Assembly (NCBI GenBank): GCA_903879825.1 | Contig: CAIRND010000202.1 | Location: 1 to 6,231 of the forward strand | Direction: 5' to 3' | Source: an uncultured Geobacteraceae bacterium | GTDB taxonomy: Bacteria > Desulfobacterota > Desulfuromonadia > Geobacterales > Pseudopelobacteraceae | Length of the DNA: 6,231 nt | Shown: piece by piece, positions 1-5,637 of the stretch | How positions within the stretch are numbered: position 1 is the first letter of the stretch | Layout: every line of letters starts with the position of its first letter | Notes under the pieces: model-generated | Database searches by the model: none | The model's input: the letters and a program-made list of their open reading frames with translations, nothing else | Told to the model about the DNA's origin: nothing | Program-made: the position numbers and the translations under genes

Positions 1-237
1 AGTGACGCCATCTCTGAGGTATCTTACCGCTTCCGGGTAATCGCGACTGATCTTCAACTCGAAACGATAGGGGGTGTTTTGGGTGAGGTAATCCATAATC
101 GGCTGGTAGCGTTTGTACATGACCACAGGGTTGTAGCGGGGGATGACGCCGAATCGGATCAGCTGCTTATCGGCAGCGGACGTAGGAAGCACAAAGAGAA
201 GTAGCAGCAGGCATGTTCCTACAGTGAGCAACTTCAT
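1..237 (-). CDS. PhnD-like phosphate/phosphonate-type periplasmic substrate-binding protein, N-terminal part (cut by window edge)
   Basis: Only the first 79 codons are present; the rest lies beyond the left edge. Residues 1-22 look like a Sec signal peptide: Lys2, a Leu-rich core at about 10-17, and a cleavage region TSAA at 19-22. There is no lipobox Cys, so a soluble periplasmic protein is expected. The mature start contains IRFGVIPRYNP followed by a YxPIxDYL-type helix and a later DYPEAVRYL segment. This is the usual opening of PhnD-like ABC-transporter binding proteins (first lobe of a two-lobed fold). The ATG at 237 is preceded by AAGG (248-251) at 10 nt; the ATG at 243 in another frame runs straight into a stop. 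Family members bind phosphonate, phosphite or phosphate, but many are orphan periplasmic sensors tied to signalling proteins, so the ligand cannot be named. The gene lies 55 bp downstream of the GIY-YIG gene and probably has its own promoter (280-307). Confidence 0.82.
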   Translation of the reverse strand, partial: MKLLTVGTCLLLLLFVLPTSAADKQLIRFGVIPRYNPVVMYKRYQPIMDYLTQNTPYRFELKISRDYPEAVRYLRDGVT

Positions 238-242
238 CGCAT

Positions 243-281
243 GGAAACCTTGGTAAGATCGGAGGTGGGAACCTTGGCAAG
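243..281 (-). repeat. Pair of 15-bp direct repeats upstream of the PhnD-like gene
   Basis: On the + strand, ggaaaccttggtaag (243-257) and gggaaccttggcaag (267-281) match at 13 of 15 positions and lie 24 bp apart from start to start. The distal copy overlaps the edge of the candidate -10 box, and the proximal copy contains the AAGG ribosome-binding site. They could be operator half-sites on one DNA face or a leader-RNA element. Neither role is shown by the sequence alone. Confidence 0.5.
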
Positions 282-307
282 TATATCCGCATTTACGGAT
301 TATTCAA
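280..307 (-). promoter_or_regulatory. Candidate sigma70 promoter for the PhnD-like gene
   Basis: Reading the minus strand, a -35-like TTGAAT (302-307; 4 of 6 consensus) is separated by 16 bp from a -10-like TATACT (280-285; 5 of 6). The predicted start is near 273, giving a leader of about 35 nt before the ATG at 237. The -35 overlaps the last codons of the GIY-YIG gene. This is inferred from consensus matching only. Confidence 0.4.
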
Positions 308-640
308 GCGGGTATATAAATCAACCAGCAGCATCTTGTCTGCCCGGTTCATGGCTTTTATCCTGATCTCGCGCTTGCTGGCGGAAGATCGATTGTGGCC
401 ACTTTCGCGATACACCACCTGTACCGGTTGACGTCCCCGAAAATACTTGGCTCCCCTCCCCTCGGCATGTTGGCTGAAGCGTCTTTCAACGTCCGTGGTA
501 ATTCCGGTATAGAGAGAGTTGTCGGAACAGAGGATGATGTAGACATGCCAGAGAATGGATGTGTGGCACGTGGTGCGGGCGGGAGGGGCTTCCTTCACAC
601 CAGGGTCGGCTTTGGTTACCGGCACGGGACAATATTCCAT
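293..640 (-). CDS. GIY-YIG domain protein of the YhbQ/UPF0213 type
   Basis: The product is 115 aa with a single GIY-YIG nuclease fold from about residue 31 to 107. Visible signature elements are HVYII (32-36), LYTGIT (43-48, the YIG part), DVERRFSQH (50-58, which supplies the usual catalytic Arg and His), GAKYFRGR (63-70) and SKREIRIK (88-95, Glu91 as the expected metal ligand). All key positions are kept, so an active fold is plausible. YhbQ-like proteins are small stand-alone GIY-YIG proteins; a DNA-repair or nuclease role has been proposed, but the cellular task is not settled. The 30 residues before the domain are unusual for the family. The ATG at 640 lies inside the 3' end of the YheU-type gene (25-bp overlap) and has only a weak ribosome-binding site. 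A GTG at 598 is an alternative start that would shorten the tail to 16 residues. It is the last gene of the run that begins with siaB. Confidence 0.88.
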   Translation of the reverse strand: MEYCPVPVTKADPGVKEAPPARTTCHTSILWHVYIILCSDNSLYTGITTDVERRFSQHAEGRGAKYFRGRQPVQVVYRESGHNRSSASKREIRIKAMNRADKMLLVDLYTRLNNP

Positions 641-837
641 GACTCGGACGCCGTATCATATACGATGGTTGCCTGCTTGTGACGCAACGATTCAAGGACC
701 TGATTAACCTTTTCATCCAGCGTATATTCAGAGTCGGCCAACTCGCTCCACTCCCTGGTAACAAACTCCTCAATCATCTTATGCAGCGTATCCGGATTTA
801 TCCGCTCCAACGGGATTTCAAGAGCATCTTCGCTCAT
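616..837 (-). CDS. YheU/UPF0270 family small protein
   Basis: The product is 73 aa, close to the usual length of about 70-80 for this family. It matches the family layout: IPLERINPDTLHKMIEEFVTRE at about 8-29, an acidic stretch with DEKVNQV at 41-47, and a C-terminal strand region ATIVYD...SWNIVP at 56-71. I chose the ATG at 837 over the longer TTG frame opening at 852. The ATG begins 2 bp after the siaD stop, has CAGG 7 nt upstream, and places the conserved IP...NPDTL motif at the usual distance from the N-terminus. YheU proteins have no firmly established function; the fold is a small alpha/beta domain with no catalytic motif. Tight spacing to siaD and overlap with the GIY-YIG gene indicate co-transcription, but this does not show a role in c-di-GMP signalling. 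Confidence 0.87.
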   Translation of the reverse strand: MSEDALEIPLERINPDTLHKMIEEFVTREWSELADSEYTLDEKVNQVLESLRHKQATIVYDTASESWNIVPCR

Positions 838-839
838 GG

Positions 840-2012
840 TTAAGCCTGGCAAACTTTGTTCCTGCCACTTTCCTTTGCAGTATACATTGCCTGATCTGCC
901 CGTTGCAGGAGAGTCTCCCGTGTATCGCCGGCTCTGTATTCGCTCACACCAATGCTGACGGTTATGAAAAGCTCACCGCCGTTGTGAATAATTGCCGCTT
1001 TTTCCAGAGCCCCCCGTATCCGTTCAGCCACTTCAACAGCCTCTTGTATACTGGTTTCAGGCAAGGCGGCAACGAACTCATCACCGCCTATTCTGCCAAC
1101 AAAATCACACTTACGCAGGCCTGAGTCCTGCATGACATGGCAGAGCGATCGCAACACCTCATCACCGGCGGCATGACCACGCGTATCATTGACCTGCTTA
1201 AAGTTATCAACATCCAGGATAATAACAGTAAATACACGTCCATAGCGTTTGGCCCGTTCCATCTCCACACTGAATAGTTCCATAAAGTAGCCGCGATTGT
1301 TGATGCCGGTAAGCGGATCGGTGTGCGCCATCAACTCAAGACGCAGATTAAAGTCACGTAACTGCGATTGATACGCGTCACTTAAAGAGACTATTTTGTC
1401 AAATCGCCTCAGGAGTTTGGTATGATTTTTTACGATTTTTGCAATATCGGAAGTCAGCGGATTATCACAAAAGGCAGCACGTTCCAACAATTCGCGCATC
1501 TCCCGTAATGACTCATTTTCCTGTTCAGCGGGTGCGTTACCTGTGCACAACTGTTTACCTGTTGCAGATGCGGTGTCCTTCTGCAACGCTAAAACCTGTT
1601 CGCCCAATTTGCCGTAGGTAACCTTTATACAATCAGGACAGATGCCATGACTGAACAGAACATCGGCATGTTTACCAAAATATTCCTCCAAACGTTCCCA
1701 ATAATCGTCAGTGGTATGAATTTTGTGACATACCATACAGATAGGAAGCACGACATCTTTCAGTGTCTGAAAGTGCAGCAGGGTCTCTTCCAGCCTGCAG
1801 GTCAGCAGTTTCAACTCCTGCTGGTACGAATCGCTGATGGTGATCGTTTTATAAAGAGTAGTATGGAGTTTCCGATAACTTCCAGCAAATGCCTGTAACT
1901 CCGCCACAAGGTCAATCCCGGCCAGAGTCGGATTGACAAGAATTTGTTCAGCCCTGTTCAACGCGATATCGTTGTTTAGAATCTCTTTCACCGTTTCCCG
2001 TTCAGCTCTCAT
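840..2012 (-). CDS. siaD: SiaD-like diguanylate cyclase with duplicated stalk and Cys4 insert
   Basis: The product is 390 aa with no transmembrane segment. It makes cyclic-di-GMP from two GTP. The GGDEF domain spans about 228-388: DPLTGINNR (232-240), ILDVDNFK (265-272, metal ligand Asp267), the active site GGDEF at 309-313, and SIGVSEY (353-359). An RxxD inhibitory site (Arg300-Asp303) lies exactly five residues before GGDEF, so product feedback inhibition is likely. The N-terminal part has two related helical modules, about 20-75 and 178-226. Each carries an NPxx element, a KL repeat and an (I/L)SDxYQxxL motif (59-67 and 210-218). Between them is a putative zinc module with Cys92, Cys95, Cys125, Cys128, Trp105 and HGICPDC (122-128). 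In P. aeruginosa, unphosphorylated SiaC binds the SiaD stalk and activates it. The ATG overlaps the siaC stop as ATGA, with GAGGTG (2021-2026) 8 nt upstream, so translational coupling is likely. The GGDEF call is very secure; siaD orthology rests on motif and operon context. Confidence 0.92.
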   Translation of the reverse strand: MRAERETVKEILNNDIALNRAEQILVNPTLAGIDLVAELQAFAGSYRKLHTTLYKTITISDSYQQELKLLTCRLEETLLHFQTLKDVVLPICMVCHKIHTTDDYWERLEEYFGKHADVLFSHGICPDCIKVTYGKLGEQVLALQKDTASATGKQLCTGNAPAEQENESLREMRELLERAAFCDNPLTSDIAKIVKNHTKLLRRFDKIVSLSDAYQSQLRDFNLRLELMAHTDPLTGINNRGYFMELFSVEMERAKRYGRVFTVIILDVDNFKQVNDTRGHAAGDEVLRSLCHVMQDSGLRKCDFVGRIGGDEFVAALPETSIQEAVEVAERIRGALEKAAIIHNGGELFITVSIGVSEYRAGDTRETLLQRADQAMYTAKESGRNKVCQA

Positions 2013-2386
2013 TTAGTTAGCACCTCGATTTCGAAAGGAAAGGTAACCTCCTCAAGAAACTCTTCCGCCAACACATAGGAACGGGGATTCTCCCGGTCAT
2101 AGCGCCAGATAATGGATGTTGCCACTCCACGAGAGTACGCTTCCTCCATGATATCCAGCAAATCAAGAATGCACTTGGTGCTGCTGCTGTTCATATAGGT
2201 TATTGTGATATCCAGTGTCAGTACCGATAGTTCCTGCAGAGCGGACTTCAGCCACGACACAACCGGCGTGTAGAAATCGAATGAGTTTTCCGGATATGAT
2301 TCGCCGAGCAGGCACAGGGTACTGGTGAGAGGATCAAACAATACCTGCGGTGTAGAACCGGTTTGCTGAATGCTTATAGTTTCCAT
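2009..2386 (-). CDS. siaC: SiaC-like phospho-switch protein (DUF1987 family)
   Basis: The product is 125 aa, cytosolic, and the full family length. It shows the family hallmarks: STPQVLFD (11-18), GESYPENSFDFYTPV (28-42), LDITITYMNSSSTK (58-71), and a C-terminal WRYDRENP...FPFEIEV region (93-122). SiaC proteins resemble anti-sigma-factor antagonists in fold. In P. aeruginosa, SiaB phosphorylates Thr68 and SiaA removes the phosphate; the unphosphorylated form binds and activates the diguanylate cyclase SiaD. Here the residue after the conserved Asn66 is Ser67 rather than Thr, in the run NSSSTK, so the acceptor is probably Ser67, though Ser68, Ser69 or Thr70 cannot be excluded. The ATG at 2386 has a strong GGAGA (2392-2396) 5 nt upstream. 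It follows siaA by 21 bp and overlaps siaD by 4 bp, which fits a fixed SiaC:SiaD ratio. Confidence 0.9.
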   Translation of the reverse strand: METISIQQTGSTPQVLFDPLTSTLCLLGESYPENSFDFYTPVVSWLKSALQELSVLTLDITITYMNSSSTKCILDLLDIMEEAYSRGVATSIIWRYDRENPRSYVLAEEFLEEVTFPFEIEVLTK

Positions 2387-2407
2387 GTTGTTCTCCGTAA
2401 TTTCAGA

Positions 2408-4393
2408 TTAAAGACTAAAACCGATCATTGTAATATCGTCACGCTGTTTTCTGGTGCCACGCCACGTGGAAATGGCCTGTTCAAATAGCTCACCCTGCTT
2501 CTGTAGGGGAAGATGGGCGTGTAGTTTCAACAGTTCATTGAAACGGTCGTTACCAAAACCGTAACCTTTTTCACCGCCCCCCTCATCAAAAAAACCATCG
2601 GTAACGGCATAGCAGGTGATACCTGTGCCAATAGTCACCGTGTGATTTGTATAACAGAAATTGGTGTCACTGGCACGATAGCCGACCCGTTGCCGATCAC
2701 CCTTTATTTCGTCAATTGAGTCTTCTGACCGGACATAGAGAGAAATCCCGGCTCCGGAAAATATCAATGTGCGTTGAACCGGGTCAATTGAACAGAGTGC
2801 AATATCAAGCCCGGCATCAACCATGCTCCCCCCTTCCTGACGCAGATGCAGTGTTTTCTGCAGCAGGCAATTCATCTCGGCCAGAATACGCGAAGGATCA
2901 TCAATACTGACGGTGTCGACAATGTGGTTCAGCACTGAATTAACCGTCATCGTCATAAAGGCACCGGGCACGCCATGACCGGTACAATCAATAACGGCGA
3001 GCAGTATTCGTCCATCAGTCTCGCGCAACCAGTAGAGATCGCCGCCAACAATGTCACACGGTTTATAGAAAACAAACCATTGAGCAAAAGCGCGCTCAAA
3101 CAAATCAGCAGCAGGAAGAATGGAAGACTGAATAACACGGGCATACAGCAGGCTTTCCGTTATGAGTTGCTGCGATATTTCCAACTGGGCGTTCGCGCTG
3201 GTCAGTTCTATGGTACGAAGGCGCACGTTCTCTTCCAGATTGGCGGTGTGATTGTGTACCGTCGTTGCCATAACGTTAAAACTCCTGGTCAACGCACCGA
3301 TTTCATCATCATGTTGAACCGGCACAGTAATCAGGTAATCTCCCTCCACCATCCGCTGTGAGGCTGTTGTCAGAAGGTTAAGCGGGACAAGGACCATCCG
3401 GTTCATCTGAAAACCGATAACAACGATTACAACAAGCAGCGCGAGAACACTCACCAGTATAATAGGTAAAAAATTATTAAATTGAAGGACATGAGAGACA
3501 TCCACCAGAACGACATTGATCCAGCCGATATCTCGCATGAATGACACGGAAGCAATTGTTTGTTTGCCACCATAATTCAACGGGAACGTGATCACATCCT
3601 GTTTCTCTGCTGAGACAGTCTGAACGGCGCGCTGCAACTCTTCCACCGCTGAGGCCTCTTTAATCAGCGAATATATGGTCGTTTTCTTTGATTCCAGCCG
3701 CTCCAAGGCATTTTTTTCAACCACGCTCTGGTTTTCGTGAGCCTGGATTACCCCGTGTCGATCAATAAGTATTGTAGAAACTCCTTTTTCACCACTATGC
3801 ACAATTTCGTGCAAAAACGAGGAGATATCAATACCGCTTCCGCAAATACCTATTTTTTTACCCTGTCCGTCATGCATGACCACGTTGATCCAAACCTTGG
3901 TCTGTCGGATGGCAGCGTTATAATCAAGATTCAGGGCAAAGGTGTCAACAGTGTTCATTGTTTCAAAATACCACTTATCAGCCGGATTCTCCGGTTTCAA
4001 CAGTGCCATCGTCGGCTTTTCAGTTTTATTGGCAACATAATAGTGAAGCGTGGAATCCATAGAGACAAAATAACTTTTGTCGCGAAAAAGTCGCCGATAG
4101 CTCTCCAACTGTTCAAGGGCCGAATTGCGAAGCGCAGGATCGTCACTGGACGCGAACCATTTTTTTAGAACCGTGTCGTCAGCCATTTTCTGGGCCAGAA
4201 CAACTTCACGATCAATAACGGCCAAAATTTTATTCCGGTCGTTTACCGTTTGTTTTGAAGCCACTCTAACAGCAAAATCATTAATAATTCGGGCGGTTAC
4301 TCCCGAAAGTGTTAGCAACAAAAGAATAGTGGCCACTATAAATACTGTGGATATTACAACAACAAATTTAGTTCTCAGGGTAAAATTGCCCAT
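2408..4393 (-). CDS. siaA: SiaA-like membrane PP2C (SpoIIE) phosphatase with dCache sensor and HAMP domain
   Basis: The product is 661 aa. TM1 is at about 11-32, a periplasmic dCache-type sensor at about 33-307, and TM2 at about 308-328. A HAMP domain (330-383) and a short coiled coil (383-415) follow, then a SpoIIE/PP2C phosphatase domain (about 416-661). Metal-binding acidic residues are in place: Asp452 in VGGDLYW, Asp469 in VIDCTGHGVPGAFM, Asp599 in VTDGFFDEG, and Asp652-Asp653 in QRDDITMIG. The enzyme should therefore be active. In P. aeruginosa, SiaA dephosphorylates SiaC and so turns on SiaD. The sensor carries WY (141-142) and GSGIDIS (186-192), typical of dCache modules. The residue where amino-acid-binding dCaches keep the Arg of an RxWY motif appears to be Asp139, so the ligand is open. 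The ATG at 4393 has GGGGAG (4403-4408) 9 nt upstream. It lies 23 bp after siaB. Confidence 0.92.
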   Translation of the reverse strand: MGNFTLRTKFVVVISTVFIVATILLLLTLSGVTARIINDFAVRVASKQTVNDRNKILAVIDREVVLAQKMADDTVLKKWFASSDDPALRNSALEQLESYRRLFRDKSYFVSMDSTLHYYVANKTEKPTMALLKPENPADKWYFETMNTVDTFALNLDYNAAIRQTKVWINVVMHDGQGKKIGICGSGIDISSFLHEIVHSGEKGVSTILIDRHGVIQAHENQSVVEKNALERLESKKTTIYSLIKEASAVEELQRAVQTVSAEKQDVITFPLNYGGKQTIASVSFMRDIGWINVVLVDVSHVLQFNNFLPIILVSVLALLVVIVVIGFQMNRMVLVPLNLLTTASQRMVEGDYLITVPVQHDDEIGALTRSFNVMATTVHNHTANLEENVRLRTIELTSANAQLEISQQLITESLLYARVIQSSILPAADLFERAFAQWFVFYKPCDIVGGDLYWLRETDGRILLAVIDCTGHGVPGAFMTMTVNSVLNHIVDTVSIDDPSRILAEMNCLLQKTLHLRQEGGSMVDAGLDIALCSIDPVQRTLIFSGAGISLYVRSEDSIDEIKGDRQRVGYRASDTNFCYTNHTVTIGTGITCYAVTDGFFDEGGGEKGYGFGNDRFNELLKLHAHLPLQKQGELFEQAISTWRGTRKQRDDITMIGFSL

Positions 4394-4416
4394 CGATTCA
4401 GACTCCCCGCAGAATT

Positions 4417-4947
4417 TTAGATGAATGCCGTCAGGGTAATAAATGCATAGGTATCATCAACCGGGCGCACGGAACATTCCATCTTCCCGGATGAGCGTTT
4501 TGCAATTTCCAAGAAGCCGAGACCGGCACCGAGAGCGCCCGGCACTGCATCCCGGCGTAACAGTTCGCGGTAATTACGTTTTCTCTCTTCGGGAGTCATG
4601 CTGTTTACATCATGTACTCGCGAACAAAGCGCCTCCCCGTCCGCATTCAGCACAATGTTTCCGGAGGAGATTGCGTAACCGGCGCCTTTCCGTGCAATGG
4701 CAATAATTGACGACATGGCTTCTGACGGAGTTATCTCACGTACGGTAAGGTAGTTGCGTACATTTTGGGCAAGTTCAATGTAGACCGCAAAGACATCCAA
4801 AACAGCCGATTGGGAAATATTTTCTGCCACCAGATGATTTCGCATCGCTTTGCCGGTTTCCTCGATAATACTATGGGAAAAAGGACCGTTGAAGCACATC
4901 ATAATACCGGATTTGTCAAATTCATTTCTCAGTTCAAATAAATCCAT
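4417..4947 (-). CDS. siaB: SiaB-like protein kinase (GHKL-type, DUF6272)
   Basis: The product is 176 aa, cytosolic and single-domain. A GHKL N-box appears in YIELAQNVRNYL (56-67), with Glu58, Gln61 and Asn62 in the usual ATP/Mg positions. A glycine-rich lid follows in GALGAGLGFLEIAKR (137-151). The N-terminal half contains FNGPFSH (19-25), typical of the family. SiaB from P. aeruginosa phosphorylates SiaC on a hydroxyl residue, like the SpoIIAB/RsbW anti-sigma kinases it resembles in fold, and opposes the SiaA phosphatase. No sigma factor gene is next to it, and the downstream siaA-siaC-siaD set makes the SiaB assignment much better than a generic anti-sigma kinase. The ATG at 4947 is preceded by AGAGGGG (4953-4959) at 5 nt. 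It is the first gene of the operon; in P. aeruginosa siaA comes first. Confidence 0.88.
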   Translation of the reverse strand: MDLFELRNEFDKSGIMMCFNGPFSHSIIEETGKAMRNHLVAENISQSAVLDVFAVYIELAQNVRNYLTVREITPSEAMSSIIAIARKGAGYAISSGNIVLNADGEALCSRVHDVNSMTPEERKRNYRELLRRDAVPGALGAGLGFLEIAKRSSGKMECSVRPVDDTYAFITLTAFI

Positions 4948-4965
4948 GTCTTCCCCTCTTTGTAA

Positions 4966-4979
4966 GATTAACGTTTATC
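4966..4979. promoter_or_regulatory. 14-bp near-palindrome just upstream of the siaB ribosome-binding site
   Basis: GATTAACGTTTATC reads almost the same on both strands (12 of 14 positions symmetric, with an AACGTT core). It lies 6 bp upstream of the siaB Shine-Dalgarno sequence. A dimeric regulator could bind here, but short AT-rich palindromes also arise by chance. Confidence 0.25.
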
Positions 4980-5013
4980 GGGTTTGGAACATCAACGGTC
5001 AGAACCGGGAGCT

Positions 5014-5033
5014 CTTAGGAATATTATCCTAAG
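5014..5033. promoter_or_regulatory. Perfect 7-bp inverted repeat in the siaB leader (candidate operator)
   Basis: CTTAGGA (5014-5020) and TCCTAAG (5027-5033) are perfect inverted copies around a 6-bp ATATTA centre. The site lies about 67 bp upstream of the siaB ATG and about 30-50 bp downstream of the weak promoter candidate. There is no following T-run on either strand, so a terminator is unlikely. A dimer-binding operator is the simplest reading. The 9-bp sequence aacggtcag occurs on both sides of it (4994-5002 and 5070-5078). Confidence 0.4.
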
Positions 5034-5062
5034 TTCATACTTCAACTAGTGGAATTCAGATG

Positions 5063-5091
5063 TATATATAACGGTCAGTAGTAAAAGTCTA
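5063..5091 (-). promoter_or_regulatory. Weak candidate promoter for the sia operon
   Basis: On the minus strand, TAGACT (5086-5091; 4 of 6 to TTGACA) is separated by 17 bp from TATATA (5063-5068; 4 of 6 to TATAAT). A start near 5056 would give a leader of about 110 nt containing both palindromes. I saw no convincing -24/-12 element. The AT-rich sequence makes chance matches likely, so this is tentative. Confidence 0.25.
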
Positions 5092-5121
5092 TTAATTACG
5101 GTATTTAAAATTGGCGCCGGG

Positions 5122-5586
5122 TTATACCGGTCGGGTGCCGCGCAGCATCAGAGTCAGCACGCGATCGAGAGAGGATGCAAAGCGTTGCCGATCAGTAAGG
5201 CTAAACTGCCCCGGACCACCCTGAACAAGACCTCCCGAGCGCAACTCCATCATCAGATCCCTCATAGAAAGTCGTTCGCCCACATTTTCCTCGGTATACA
5301 ACTCACCACGCGGATCCAGGGCGACACTACCTTTGGCAACGACTCTGGCGGCCAAGGGAATATCTGCGGTTATCACCACGTCTTCTGCGGCAACATGTTC
5401 GGCAATATAATCATCAGCCACGTCAAAACCATCAGCAACGACAATCGACTCAATCAGGCCGGTAGTGTGTTTGGACAGACTCTTGTTTGCCACAAGCAGA
5501 ACAGGCAACGTGAGCCGTTCTGAGGCACGAAAAACAATATCCTTAATTACTCGCGGGCAGGCATCGGCATCTATCCAGATTTTCAC
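5122..5586 (-). CDS. YaiI/YqxD family protein (UPF0178, DUF188)
   Basis: The product is 154 aa, the normal family length of about 150. It opens with the family signature MKIWIDADACP (1-11) and carries VANKSL (32-37), GFDVADDYIAEH (53-64), VVITADIPLAARV (70-82) and LDPRGELYT (90-98). The conserved acidic residues Asp6, Asp8, Asp54, Asp58/59 and Asp75 resemble those of PIN/NYN-type metal-dependent nuclease folds. A nuclease role is therefore suspected for the family, but I know of no established function. The start is a GTG at 5586, supported by AAGGAG (5595-5600) 8 nt upstream and by the signature beginning at residue 1. It ends 174 bp before siaB, and the gap contains candidate regulatory sites, so it is probably a separate unit. 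Confidence 0.93.
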   Translation of the reverse strand: MKIWIDADACPRVIKDIVFRASERLTLPVLLVANKSLSKHTTGLIESIVVADGFDVADDYIAEHVAAEDVVITADIPLAARVVAKGSVALDPRGELYTEENVGERLSMRDLMMELRSGGLVQGGPGQFSLTDRQRFASSLDRVLTLMLRGTRPV

Positions 5587-5594
5587 GCTGCGTA

Positions 5595-5600
5595 CTCCTT
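5595..5600 (-). promoter_or_regulatory. Strong ribosome-binding site fixing a GTG start
   Basis: AAGGAG on the minus strand lies 8 nt before the GTG at 5586 of the YaiI-family gene. No in-frame ATG fits the family N-terminus, so this site decides the start. Confidence 0.8.
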
Positions 5601-5637
5601 TTGAGTCTGAGTTTTTACACCTACGGACGGCATTTGA

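Noticed and set aside
285..300. Small hairpin atccg-cattta-cggat at the end of the GIY-YIG gene as a terminator
   Set aside because: The stem is only 5 bp, has no T-run after it, and overlaps the candidate promoter of the next gene.
486..773. Alternative minus-strand frame of 95 codons
   Set aside because: It overlaps both the YheU-family and GIY-YIG genes out of frame, and both of these have clear family motifs.
2975..3361. Open frame of 128 codons on the plus strand, antisense to siaA
   Set aside because: It lies wholly inside the well-supported PP2C/HAMP coding region on the other strand, shows no recognisable motif, and is explained as a shadow of siaA codons.
3737..4168. Open frame of 143 codons on the plus strand
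   Set aside because: It is antisense to the sensor domain of siaA, with no domain signature and no neighbouring gene on that strand.
4417..4947. Reading the kinase as an RsbW/SpoIIAB anti-sigma factor
   Set aside because: There is no sigma factor gene nearby, and the adjacent DUF1987 switch protein and cyclase fit the SiaB role better.
5101..5135. GC-rich stretch after the YaiI-family stop as a rho-independent terminator
   Set aside because: Only short 4-bp pairings (CCGG, GGCGCC) could be found, and the downstream AT-rich bases are not a clean T-tract.
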